Shown here: piece after piece, positions 8,533-16,534 of the stretch
Layout: each line of letters opens with the position of its first letter
Numbering within the stretch: the first letter of the stretch is position 1
NCBI GenBank assembly: GCA_003447235.1
Contig: DLZV01000018.1
Span: 1 to 56,116, forward strand
Origin: Prevotella sp.
GTDB lineage: Bacteria; Bacteroidota; Bacteroidia; Bacteroidales; Bacteroidaceae
DNA: 56,116 nt
Reading direction: 5' to 3'
Notes under the pieces: model-generated
Databases searched by the model: none
What the model was told of the DNA's origin: nothing
What the model saw: the letters and a program-made list of their open reading frames with translations, nothing else
Position numbers and translations under genes: made by a program

Positions 8533-9060
8533 ATGGAGTTTGAAACCAAAATTATTTCTCGCCAGATCGGCGACATGTTATACGCCTCGGGCCTCTCGCT
8601 AGGGACGGCAGAAAGCTGCACGGGCGGCTTGATAAGTGAGGCCATCATCGCCACCCCTGGTGCCTCCAACTACTTCAAGGGAAGCGTGGTGAGCTACACC
8701 AACGAGATCAAAGAAAGACTGCTCAAGGTGGACCACCAACTGCTGGAGGAGAAAACTGCCGTCTGTGAGGAAGTAGCCCGACAGATGGTGCAGGGAGCAA
8801 TAGACCTGCTGAATGTCGATTTCGCCATCGCCTCGACAGGAATAGCAGGCCCTGGAGGCGGAACCAAGGACACACCCGTCGGGACGATATGGCTCGCCTA
8901 CGGCAATCGTGAAGAGATACGCACCCAGAAGCTCACCGACGACTTCGGGAGGGATATCAACATCGCCATTGCCACCAACAAAGCCATGCGCCTCATGCAC
9001 CATTTCTTGGAGGAAAAACTCCCCCAAGACCTACCCGAAAGCATCGAAAGTCGCTGGTAA
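8533..9060 (+). CDS. Nicotinamide-nucleotide amidase (CinA C-terminal domain, PncC)
   Basis: PncC-type enzymes hydrolyse nicotinamide mononucleotide to nicotinate mononucleotide, recycling pyridine nucleotides. The 175-residue protein is the stand-alone CinA C-terminal domain: TAESCTGGLISE near residue 25, VVSYTNEIK, and the STGIAGPGGGTKDTPVGTIWLA core. There is no N-terminal MoaB-like domain. It is probably co-transcribed with tsaD. Confidence 0.92.
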   Translation: MEFETKIISRQIGDMLYASGLSLGTAESCTGGLISEAIIATPGASNYFKGSVVSYTNEIKERLLKVDHQLLEEKTAVCEEVARQMVQGAIDLLNVDFAIASTGIAGPGGGTKDTPVGTIWLAYGNREEIRTQKLTDDFGRDINIAIATNKAMRLMHHFLEEKLPQDLPESIESRW

Positions 9061-9103
9061 CTAATAAAAAAAACTTAATTCCACACTTTTGGGACAAGAA
9101 AGT

Positions 9104-9134
9104 TTTGTGCATCAAGGAATTTTCATTAACTTTG
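9104..9134 (+). promoter_or_regulatory. Promoter of the rpmB-rpmG-DUF4295 operon
   Basis: TTTG at 9104-9107, a 19-nt spacer and TAACTTTG at 9127-9134. This is a textbook match to the Bacteroidetes housekeeping promoter, 53 nt before rpmB. Confidence 0.8.
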
Positions 9135-9186
9135 CACCCTGTTTGGAATAGGTATCAATTAACGAATAAGAAAATTAAAGATAGCA

Positions 9187-9471
9187 ATGTCTAAGATTTG
9201 TCAAATCACGGGAAAGAAGGCACAGCTGGGCAACAATGTGTCTCACTCGAAGCACCGCACTAAGCGTAGCTTCGACGTAAACCTTTTCAGCAAGAAGTTC
9301 TACTATGTAGAAGAGAATTGCTGGATTAGCCTCAAAATCTCAGCTGCCGGCCTCCGTATGATTAACAAGGTCGGACTTGATGCCGCATTGAAGCAGGCCG
9401 TTGCCAAAGGATATCTCAACTGGAAGGACATCAGAGTGATTGCCGAGGGCAATGAGGATGCTAACAACTAA
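9187..9471 (+). CDS. rpmB: 50S ribosomal protein L28
   Basis: L28 is a component of the large ribosomal subunit. The 94-residue protein starts MSKICQITGKKAQLGNNVSHS and carries the KRSFDVNLF and LKISAAGLRMI segments typical of the family; four Cys-based zinc ligands are not complete. First gene of a three-gene ribosomal operon. Confidence 0.96.
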   Translation: MSKICQITGKKAQLGNNVSHSKHRTKRSFDVNLFSKKFYYVEENCWISLKISAAGLRMINKVGLDAALKQAVAKGYLNWKDIRVIAEGNEDANN

Positions 9472-9498
9472 AGATAAGCGAAGGAGAACGATAAGACA

Positions 9499-9687
9499 AT
9501 GGCAAAGAAAGCAAAAGGCAACAGAGTCCAGGTGATTCTTGAGTGCACCGAAATGAAGAATAGTGGCCTGCCCGGTACAAGCCGTTACGTCACTACCAAG
9601 AACCGTAAGAACACTCCGGGTCGTCTTGAGTTGAAGAAGTACAATCCGATCCTCAAGAAGATGACCGTTCACAAGGAGATTAAGTAA
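9499..9687 (+). CDS. rpmG: 50S ribosomal protein L33
   Basis: The 62-residue basic protein matches L33: VQVILECTEMKNSG, SRYVTTKNRKNTPGRLELKKY, NPILKKMTVHKE. The zinc-binding CxxC pairs are absent, as in Cys-minus forms. It lies 27 nt after rpmB. Confidence 0.95.
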   Translation: MAKKAKGNRVQVILECTEMKNSGLPGTSRYVTTKNRKNTPGRLELKKYNPILKKMTVHKEIK

Positions 9688-9710
9688 TCCAATAAATAGG
9701 AACATAAACT

Positions 9711-9869
9711 ATGGCAAAGAAAGCGGTCGCTACCCTCCATGAAGGATCTACGGATGGTCGCGCTTATACGAAAGTGATCAAAATGGTCAAGAGCCCCAAG
9801 ACGGGTGCATACATGTTCGATGAGAAGATGGTGCCCAACGAGGCTGTTCAGGACTTCTTCAAGAAGTAA
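9711..9869 (+). CDS. DUF4295 family protein
   Basis: A 52-residue basic protein (MAKKAVATLHEGSTDGRAYT at the start, then KVIKMVKSPKTGAYMFDEKM, ending FFKK). This is a Bacteroidetes-restricted family that nearly always follows rpmG, so a ribosome-linked role is likely but not proven. It starts 23 nt after rpmG and ends with a strong terminator. Confidence 0.9.
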   Translation: MAKKAVATLHEGSTDGRAYTKVIKMVKSPKTGAYMFDEKMVPNEAVQDFFKK

Positions 9870-9897
9870 TCAGATCTACTTGAGATAATATCATCAG

Positions 9898-9926
9898 AAG
9901 GCTGCAACTTGTGTTGCAGCCTTTTG
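9898..9926 (+). terminator. Terminator of the rpmB operon
   Basis: An 11-bp perfect stem (AAGGCTGCAAC at 9898-9908 with 9913-9923), a 4-nt loop TTGT and a T-rich end. Confidence 0.85.
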
Positions 9927-10449
9927 GTGTATATAGAACACAGGAAGGCAAGCATGACTGGTGCTTCTTTCGTCCTAATAATCTCCAGCAAAAATAATCG
10001 CATCGAAACGTCGGTCCAACATAGTAGCTGCAGTATCTCACTGCACCAATATCCACAGACGCGCCTGCCCTTGGGGTAAGCCAAAAGCAAGCGTTTTGTT
10101 ACACAACCACAAGACACACGGCTTGCTGATACAGTATGGGGTTCATGATGAGTAGCGAAAACAGCCGAACTTCTTTACAATATTTACAACCAAAACTATT
10201 TCCATAAGGACTTTATCTACGCATCTAACTATCTTGCTTATCTTTGCAATCATGCACGAAATATAGATCGCTATACTAAGATATTTGGTTAATTGCGCAA
10301 GGCACGTACAATTCCCCACGCTGGTTATTCTACGATAATAACTAAGAAAAAAGTGGAAGACCTTGACATATTTATGGTTAATAATATTAAATCAGGAATC
10401 AGAGATATTTTTGGACTGTCAAACAAAGCAGTTTTCGATGAAATAGTGC
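9927..10449. other. AT-rich gap at the left edge of the accessory block
   Basis: About 520 bases with no credible gene. Base composition shifts to AT-rich. From about 10340 the sequence begins to resemble the region before the second J-like gene (about 13400). In many Bacteroidetes ftsY and rimO follow DUF4295; they are not here, so this is a likely rearrangement or insertion boundary. Confidence 0.45.
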
Positions 10450-10457
10450 TAACTTTG
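10450..10457 (+). promoter_or_regulatory. -7 box before the first J-like gene leader
   Basis: TAACTTTG matches the -7 consensus. It lies about 400 nt before the gene, which implies a long transcribed leader. The paralogous position before the second copy keeps TATCTTTG (13508-13515), also a match. No clear -33 box was seen. Confidence 0.5.
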
Positions 10458-11845
10458 TACCGTCTAAACCCATGCCGAAAGCCCGAAGGGCAGAGGTTGG
10501 GCGGACATGTATACATAAAAAGGCGTAACTGTACGCTTTGGTTTTGACGCCGTAAGAACTTCGCAACTTCCAACTGATTGTCAAAAACAAAGCAACGGGA
10601 ACGCCTCATGAGGTGTATTCTATACAGCCGTATTGGCTTCGGACGGTTCTGCCGTTTTGTTGCCGAGAGGGCGAATTGTATATTTACACTGGCGTGGGGC
10701 TTTCGGCGTTGCTCGTTTCGACAATCAAGGCAATGCGAAGGCCTTCATGGCGTGGAACGAGTGACAGGACAGACTCCACGCTTTACGTATATATAAGCGA
10801 GTAGATTTCGTCAACGAAGGAGTCAGTTGACTGCATCTGTTAACGAAATTGGAATGAATATTCTACGAAACAATCCATACCGCCTGTTAGGAGTCTATTC
10901 AAACTCTCCTACGAAGGAAAGGCTGGCTAACCACAATCGCATGAAAGCGTTTTTGAAGGTGGGCAAAACCGTCTCTTTTCCTTTGGACTTACCCCAATAT
11001 CTTTCAACCATTAAAAGAACCGAAGTTTCTGTAATGGATGCTGAGGCCCAACTCACTTTGCCCAAAGACCAGCTCTTGTACGCCCAGTTTTGGTTTGTGA
11101 AAGCGACTCATTTGGACGAAGTGGCCTTCAACCATCTTTTCGCTGGCGAAATAGACAAGGCTGAGGAGATTTGGCAAAAGAAAGACACAGCATCGTCTTT
11201 GCAGAATCGTATCGTATGTGCGTTGATGCGTGAGGACTATCGCAGTGCTATAACGTGTGCCGAGACCTTGTATGGAAATCCCCTCTACTCGAACCAGTTT
11301 GTGTCTGCTATCCTGGGAACGGATGGAAATGCTGATATAGGCAGTTTGGCTTTCCGCTTTCTCGATGTGCTATGTGACGAAGTAGGGGCAAATAAGTTGC
11401 TTCCTTTCATCACTGATGATGCATGGGAAAGCCATGCAGAGGAAAAAGCAGTGAAGCCTCTTGTTGATAACATACAAGACGCTATTGCTATTGCCAAGAA
11501 ATCAAAGGGAAAAGGGGCAGAAGCAAGGCTCAAAGCCGGAGAGGCGCTAAGGAAAAACACCAAAAGTGCTTTCCAGCAGCTGAAGGGATTTCTCTCTGCA
11601 ACGGACTTGCAGTACCAAATGATTGCCGACAAACTGGGACTTGAAATCCTGCAATGTGGTATTGACTACTTCAATGGCTCCGAAGAGCCTGAGGCTGCAC
11701 ACAAAGCCATGAGTTTGCAGAAATATGCCCAAAGCATTGTCGTTGGGCAAATGGCAAAAGACCGATGCAAGGAGAATTACGATATTCTTCAAAAGATTAT
11801 CGACGACCTGCCACCATTGGAGGTTTATGCGGAGGACAAAGCCAT
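10458..11845 (+). repeat. 1.39-kb direct repeat, copy 1
   Basis: Near-identical to 13517-14904 (offset 3059). It includes the leader and about the first 330 codons of the J-like gene. Identity stops abruptly inside the codons after VYAEDKAI, after which the two genes differ strongly. Confidence 0.9.
10461..10853 (+). ncRNA. Conserved long leader, copy 1 (possible structured RNA)
   Basis: About 390 nt between the -7 box and the J-like gene. It is about 97% identical to 13519-13912. Hairpin candidates include GCCC-GAA-GGGC near 10481, the palindrome ATGTATACAT (10507-10516), and GCGTA/TACGC just after it. In copy 2 the first hairpin is GCCCC-GA-GGGGC: the bases changed but the pairing survived. 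Two overlapping short reading frames (10578-10796 and 10613-10804) are open in both copies, so a small protein cannot be excluded. Confidence 0.45.
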
Positions 11846-12722
11846 TCAGAAGATTTTAGCGTCTTTTGTGGTTCAACCTGATTTGATGTCATATTCAATA
11901 AAGTTGATCAAAGAATGCGCTCCTTATGTCGTTGCGATAAAAGAAAAATTAGGGAAAAGACATCCATACTATCTGAATATTTCGACACGAATTGTAGACA
12001 ATGCAATTGCGAATGTTATTTCAGAAGTTAATGAAGCGCAACTATCAGGAGATTTTAAAACGCTGAAGAAAGCGCTTATTGAAGCATGGCGTACACAATT
12101 ATATATGGACAAATTCGATTTGGAACCAGAATATAGAGATGGACGTTATAGGGAAAATCGAGATGTATTACAAAAAATTATTCGCGATTGTAAGGGTTTT
12201 GAATCCGAAACGGTTTTAGCATTATATAAATATGGTTGCGGCTGGTGTAATGGCTTGAACGTTGATGATGTGGATTTGCGTACTGATGACGAGTTTTATA
12301 TATCATGCGCTAGTATTGCATCATTTAAAGCTTATATCGAAAAATTCCCATCGGGTAAACATGTCGAAGAGGCCAGGAGTAAAATAGAATTATTGTACTT
12401 TAGAAGTGCAAAAACGCTTTTGGATTATAGGCATTTCATATCAAATTTTCCAAATAGTAGTTTGGTAAAAAATGCACAAGAAGCCATTGATAAGATTCTT
12501 AAAGAGCGAGAAAAACAAGAAAGGGAAAAGCAAGAGCAGGAAAAACAAAAAAAGGCCATTTCGTCATGTACTACAACAGATGATGTAATATCTTTATATA
12601 AAAAAGAGAAAACCGCTCAGATAGACGTTGAAAAATGTGCTTCAAGGGCTTATAAGTTATCTAAATATAAGTCAGATTACAAAAAAGTAATATCTGTCTT
12701 TGGTAGAGATTCTTTATGGTGA
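10854..12722 (+). CDS. J-like domain protein, copy 1 (stop-interrupted before membrane tail)
   Basis: Not a named family that I can recall with certainty. The N-terminus (NPYRLLGV, then KERLANHNRMKAFLKVGK and AQFWF) resembles diverged J-like domains that open NPFRILGL in other bacteria; no HPD tripeptide is visible. The middle (about 60-400) is helical and repeat-like (LYAQFWFVKA, LFAGEIDKAEEIW). The C-terminus has a coiled coil rich in KEREKQEREKQ (about residues 560-580). ATG 10854 is preferred over an in-frame TTG at 10827. The frame ends at TGA 12720-12722, but the same frame continues without another stop to 13001 and encodes three membrane segments, so the gene looks nonsense-interrupted. 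The upstream partner of the GrpE-like/Hsp70 operon. Confidence 0.65.
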   Translation: MNILRNNPYRLLGVYSNSPTKERLANHNRMKAFLKVGKTVSFPLDLPQYLSTIKRTEVSVMDAEAQLTLPKDQLLYAQFWFVKATHLDEVAFNHLFAGEIDKAEEIWQKKDTASSLQNRIVCALMREDYRSAITCAETLYGNPLYSNQFVSAILGTDGNADIGSLAFRFLDVLCDEVGANKLLPFITDDAWESHAEEKAVKPLVDNIQDAIAIAKKSKGKGAEARLKAGEALRKNTKSAFQQLKGFLSATDLQYQMIADKLGLEILQCGIDYFNGSEEPEAAHKAMSLQKYAQSIVVGQMAKDRCKENYDILQKIIDDLPPLEVYAEDKAIQKILASFVVQPDLMSYSIKLIKECAPYVVAIKEKLGKRHPYYLNISTRIVDNAIANVISEVNEAQLSGDFKTLKKALIEAWRTQLYMDKFDLEPEYRDGRYRENRDVLQKIIRDCKGFESETVLALYKYGCGWCNGLNVDDVDLRTDDEFYISCASIASFKAYIEKFPSGKHVEEARSKIELLYFRSAKTLLDYRHFISNFPNSSLVKNAQEAIDKILKEREKQEREKQEQEKQKKAISSCTTTDDVISLYKKEKTAQIDVEKCASRAYKLSKYKSDYKKVISVFGRDSLW

Positions 12723-12785
12723 AAGAAAGCCGAGTTGAAGTTAGCAGATCTTGAACGTAAACGTAAAGGTGAAATAAGAAAAACG

Positions 12786-13001
12786 ATGCGCGTGCTTTCT
12801 ATTTTCCTGTTGATTCTAGTCTGTATATATTGTATATGGGGATTTGGAGGGTTGAGTATAATCTGCTATTGCTTGGCGTTTTTATTAGGGTTTATTGCAT
12901 TGGTATGCTTGATGTCTGAAGGTCCAGGCTGTCTTTTTGTTATAGTTGGGATCATAGCATATGGACTTGCTGCTTGTGGCATTTATTTGGGAAGATTGTA
13001 A
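12786..13001 (+). CDS. Small membrane protein or detached membrane tail of J-like copy 1
   Basis: Seventy-one residues from ATG 12786, almost all hydrophobic, with about three transmembrane segments (RVLSIFLLILVCIYCIWGF; IICYCLAFLLGFIALVCLM; LFVIVGIIAYGLAACGIYL). It is in the same frame as the J-like gene, with only the TGA at 12720 between them; the connecting codons are open and highly charged (ADLERKRKGEIRK). The second J-like gene has membrane segments at its C-terminus within one frame, so this is probably the severed tail. Independent translation from 12786 (or TTG 12735) remains possible. Confidence 0.5.
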   Translation: MRVLSIFLLILVCIYCIWGFGGLSIICYCLAFLLGFIALVCLMSEGPGCLFVIVGIIAYGLAACGIYLGRL

Positions 13002-13026
13002 GTGGTAGCTAATATATAATAGAAGT

Positions 13027-13167
13027 ATGAAATATCTTTTTTTAAGTATTTTGCAGTGAGGATTCTGCTTTTGTCCGTTAAAAGCTGAGGGTGCTACTAA
13101 GAAGGTTGAGTCTTTGAAAATAGAGGCCAAAGGCTTGAAGGCGCAACAAGAACGTCTTGCTGTTTAA
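13027..13167 (+). pseudogene. Remnant of a small secreted coiled-coil gene
   Basis: Starting at ATG 13027 a 47-codon frame encodes a signal-peptide-like start (MKYLFLSILQ), then TGA at 13057-13059, then a Cys-containing hydrophobic stretch and a charged helix (TKKVESLKIEAKGLKAQQER) to TAA at 13165. It resembles the N-terminus of the GrpE-like gene at 15596 (signal peptide then coiled coil). I read it as a decayed copy of that gene left by the duplication. Confidence 0.4.
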
Positions 13168-13213
13168 TGTCATTATGTCATCATGCCGCTAAGGATTTCG
13201 CAGATAGCAAGCG

Positions 13214-13269
13214 CGAGGCCATAGAGCCCCGTGGTGGTCAAGCACCCTCATGAGGTCTCTATGGTCTCG
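13214..13269. other. Long imperfect hairpin
   Basis: CGAGGCCATAGAG (13214-13226) pairs with CTCTATGGTCTCG (13257-13269), 13 bp with one G-U pair. The 30-nt loop holds an inner stem GGTG/CACC. There is no T run, so it is not a standard terminator; it could be part of a structured RNA or an old repeat. Confidence 0.4.
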
Positions 13270-13507
13270 TTTCGTAGATCGCTGCAATGTCGTTGATCAT
13301 CGCACACGATCCGACTTTGACAGGTCGTAGTGCAAAGGTGTTAATGATGTATAGAATCTAAGAATCTATCCCCAAGATGTATTGGGTGAGCCATAATAAC
13401 AAGCAAAAAGTGGAATTTATTTTACATATTTGTGCTTAATAATGTTAAATCGAATGATGTAACCGTTTTTTGTTAGCAAAACAAAACGGTTTTCAACTTA
13501 ATAGCGC

Positions 13508-13515
13508 TATCTTTG
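13508..13515 (+). promoter_or_regulatory. -7 box before the second J-like gene leader
   Basis: TATCTTTG matches TAnnTTTG and occupies the same position, relative to the leader, as TAACTTTG in copy 1. Confidence 0.45.
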
Positions 13516-13516
13516 T

Positions 13517-14904
13517 AGCGTCTATCCCCATGCCGGAAGCCCCGAGGGGCAGAGGTTGGGCGGACATGTATACATAAAAAGGCGTAACTGTACGCTTTGG
13601 TTTTGACGCCGTAAGAACTTCGCAACTTCCAACTGATTGTCAAAAACAAAGCAACGGAAACGCCTCATGAGGTGTATTCTATACAGCCGTATTGGCTTCA
13701 GGCGGTTCTGCCGTTTTGTTGCCGAGAGGGCGAATTGTATATTTACACTGGCGTGGGGCTTTCGGCGTTGCTCGTTTCGACAATCAGGGCAATGCGAAGG
13801 CCTTTATGGCGTGGAACGAGTGACAGGACAGACTCCACGCTTTTCGTATATATAAGCGAGTAGATTTCGTCAACGAAGGAGTCAGTTGACTGCATCTGTT
13901 AACGAAATTGGAATGAATATTCTACGAAACAATCCATACCGCCTGTTAGGAGTCTATTCAAACTCTCCTACGAAGGAAAGGCTGGCTAACCACAATCGCA
14001 TGAAAGCGTTTTTGAAGGTGGGCAAAACCGTCTCTTTTCCTTTGGACTTACCCCAATATTTTTCAGCCATTCAAAGAACCGAAACTTCTGTAATGGATGC
14101 TGGGGCCTAACTCACCTTGCCCAAAGACCAGCTCTTGTACGCTCAGTTTTGGTTTGTGAAAGCGACTCATTTGGACGAAGTGGCTTTCAACCATCTTTTC
14201 GCTGGCGAAATAGACAAGGCTGAGGAAATATGGCAAAAGAAAGACACGGCATCGTCTCTGCAGAATCGTATCGTATGTGCGTTGATGCGTGAGGACTATC
14301 GCAGGGTTATAACGTGTGCCGAGACCTTGTATGGAAATCCCCTCTACTCGAACCAGTTTATCTCTGCTGTCCTGGGGGCGGATGGAAACGCTGATGTCGC
14401 CAGTTTGGCTTTTCGCTTTCTCGATGTGCTATGTGACGAAGCAGGGGCAAATAAGTTGCTTCCTTTCATCACTGATGATACATGGAAAAGCCATGTAGAG
14501 GAAAAAGCAGTGAAGCCTCTTGTTGATAGCATACAAGACGCTATTGCTATTGCCAAGAAATCAAAGGGAAAAGGGGCGGAAGCAAGGCTCAATGCCGGAG
14601 AGGCGCTAAGGGAAAACACAAAAAGTGCTTTCCAGCAGCTAAAGGGATTTCTCTCTGCAACGGACTTGCAGTACCAAATGATTGCCGACAAACTGGGACT
14701 TGAAATCCTGCAATGTGGTATTGACTACTACAATGGCTCCGACGAGCCTGAGGCTGCACGCAAAGCCATGAGTTTGCAGAAATATGCCCAAAGCATTGTC
14801 GTTGGGCAAATGGCAAAAGACCGATGCAAGGAGAATGTCGATATTCTTCAAAAGATTATCGACGACCTGCCACCATTGGAGGTTTACGCGGAGGACAAAG
14901 CCAT
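13517..14904 (+). repeat. 1.39-kb direct repeat, copy 2
   Basis: Partner of 10458-11845. Differences are scattered single bases plus one inserted base in the leader hairpin. Recombination between the copies would delete about 3.06 kb. Confidence 0.9.
13519..13912 (+). ncRNA. Conserved long leader, copy 2 (possible structured RNA)
   Basis: Same layout as copy 1. Only about eight substitutions and one insertion separate the two; several are A/G changes that could keep G-U pairing, and the first hairpin keeps its stem through paired changes (GCCCC-GA-GGGGC). Confidence 0.45.
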
Positions 14905-15577
14905 AAAAGAAGAATTGCGTAAGTATTGTCAATTGCCTGATAAGATTTGTCATGCGGATACGCTGTTGAATAACACGAAGCCGCATGTTCAATCTATAAA
15001 GAGCAAGCTTGGTGCGTCAAACTCCTATTATCTTAAAATCTCGACACAGATAGTAGGTAATGCGCTGATTAATATCATAGCAGAAGTGAATGAGGCACAA
15101 ACCAGATCTATCGCTGATCTTGAAATAACTCTGATAAAAACAGTGTTGGGAAAAGCATGGGGAGCCATAACAAAAATGGATGGTTTTGATATGGAGCCCG
15201 ATTTCAAGAGTGGTAAGTACAACACAAATCGTTCTAGATTGAAAGAACTATGCCAAAAATTAGGTGTTCCTACACCTGAAAAAGGAGATCAGTTTAAAAC
15301 TGTTATTTCCTCTAACGGTGGTTTTATTACAAGAAGAGTCGGGTCAATTCCAACGCCTCAGCCAACCCCAACACCTCAACCTTCGCCAGGTGGAACTTCT
15401 TCTAATAGCTCACGCGGTGGGTGGATTGTAATGTTTGTTTTGCAGTTGGTTGTTTGGGGCGGCCTTGGTTCACTCTTTGGAGCTTTAATCGGAAGTGGTA
15501 TTGGCGAAAATAATGGAACAATTCTTGGAGCCATCTTAGGCTTTGTAGTTGTTGTTGTGTGTAAAATATTGCATTAA
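13913..15577 (+). pseudogene. J-like domain protein, copy 2, with one in-frame stop
   Basis: A single frame from ATG 13913 to 15577, interrupted only by TAA at 14108-14110 where copy 1 has CAA (Gln in EAQLTL). The first part encodes 65 residues with the J-like segment; the rest (open from TTG 14117, 486 residues) covers the helical region, a Pro/Thr linker (TPQPTPTPQPSPGG) and a glycine-rich membrane tail (GSLFGALIGSGIGENNGT) ending VVVVVCKILH. Either a point-mutated pseudogene, a readthrough product or two polypeptides. The GrpE-like gene starts 18 nt downstream, so this copy is the one joined to the operon. Confidence 0.65.
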
Positions 15578-15595
15578 ATATTAAAATTGACATCA

Positions 15596-16522
15596 ATGAA
15601 AAAGATAGTTACGATTCTATTGCTGGTAATATGCGTTTGTCAAGCAACAAACGCTAAGGTATCATCTGACAATGATAATATTAAATCATTGGAGGAAAAG
15701 TGTGCTAACTTACAGAATCAACAATCACGTACTGCCAACGATTTATGCAGGTTGAAAGGTAAGCTGAAAGAGAGCGACGGAAGAATACAAGCCCTCAAAA
15801 GTGAGAACAATAGCCAAAGCGCGGTTATTGACAGTTTACGCAATACTTGCAAACAATTGGCTGAAACTCAATCTGCTGACCGTAAGAATGTGAACGGCAT
15901 GATAAACAAGACCAACAGTAATGTTCAAGCAAACCAAGAAACCTTGCAAAGCCGCACTCTTTTGGTTTGCATCATAGGCTTACTGTTGTTAGTTATCATA
16001 GTGGGAGTGACTTCCCGATTGGCAAAACGCATCAAATCAGGTACAACCTCTATTGATGATGTACGCAAGGCCCAAGATGCTTTACAAGCTGCGCAGAATA
16101 AGATGCAAGAGGAGTCCATAAAGCTAGATGACAAACTTTTGGAGCTGTTGGACAAACAAATGTCGAATTCCCAAAAAGTTGTTAGCAATGACAAGCCAGA
16201 CCATTCGCTTGTCTTAAAAGTGGCCGACGAAATTGTGCGAATCGAACTGAACATGTCACGCATGGACTCCTCTATAAGGGGGTATAAGCAGTTGGCTAAG
16301 GCTGTAGAGCATATCAAGGACAATTTCAGTGCCAATGGTTATGAGATTGTTAATATGCTTGGAAAACCATACAATGAAGGCATGAAAGTGATTGCCAATT
16401 TTGTGGTTGATGAAGATTTGGAGGAAGGAAAGCAAATCATCACTGGTATAACCAAGCCACAAATCAACTATAATGGGCAGATGATACAAGCTGCTCAGAT
16501 AACCGTAAGTCAAAACATCTAA
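15596..16522 (+). CDS. Membrane-anchored GrpE-like protein
   Basis: I infer a nucleotide exchange factor for the adjacent Hsp70-like ATPase. The 308-residue protein has a signal peptide (MKKIVTILLLVICVCQATNA), a periplasmic coiled coil (about 25-118), one transmembrane helix (about 121-138, LLVCIIGLLLLVIIVGV), a second coiled coil (about 150-190), and a C-terminal region (about 200-308). That region resembles a GrpE beta domain in layout: a long helix (KVADEIVRIEL), a helical bundle (SSIRGYKQLAKAVEHI), then NGYEIVNMLGKPYNEG, a beta hairpin (KVIANFVVDED) and a closing strand with GQMIQAAQITVSQ. Sequence identity to true GrpE is low. The housekeeping grpE is at 45.4 kb. ATG 15596 preferred over TTG 15587. 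The next gene starts 12 nt later. Confidence 0.6.
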   Translation: MKKIVTILLLVICVCQATNAKVSSDNDNIKSLEEKCANLQNQQSRTANDLCRLKGKLKESDGRIQALKSENNSQSAVIDSLRNTCKQLAETQSADRKNVNGMINKTNSNVQANQETLQSRTLLVCIIGLLLLVIIVGVTSRLAKRIKSGTTSIDDVRKAQDALQAAQNKMQEESIKLDDKLLELLDKQMSNSQKVVSNDKPDHSLVLKVADEIVRIELNMSRMDSSIRGYKQLAKAVEHIKDNFSANGYEIVNMLGKPYNEGMKVIANFVVDEDLEEGKQIITGITKPQINYNGQMIQAAQITVSQNI

Positions 16523-16534
16523 AACAAAATAATC

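Noticed and set aside
9848..10117. 89-codon minus-strand frame over the DUF4295 end
   Set aside because: It overlaps a known gene and its terminator and has no family pattern.
10293..10547. 84-codon frame at the start of the accessory block
   Set aside because: It runs through the -7 box and leader hairpin and is not kept in the second copy.
10827..10853. TTG start for the J-like genes (also 13886)
   Set aside because: ATG nine codons later begins the recognisable NPYRLLGV region; TTG is kept only as an alternative.
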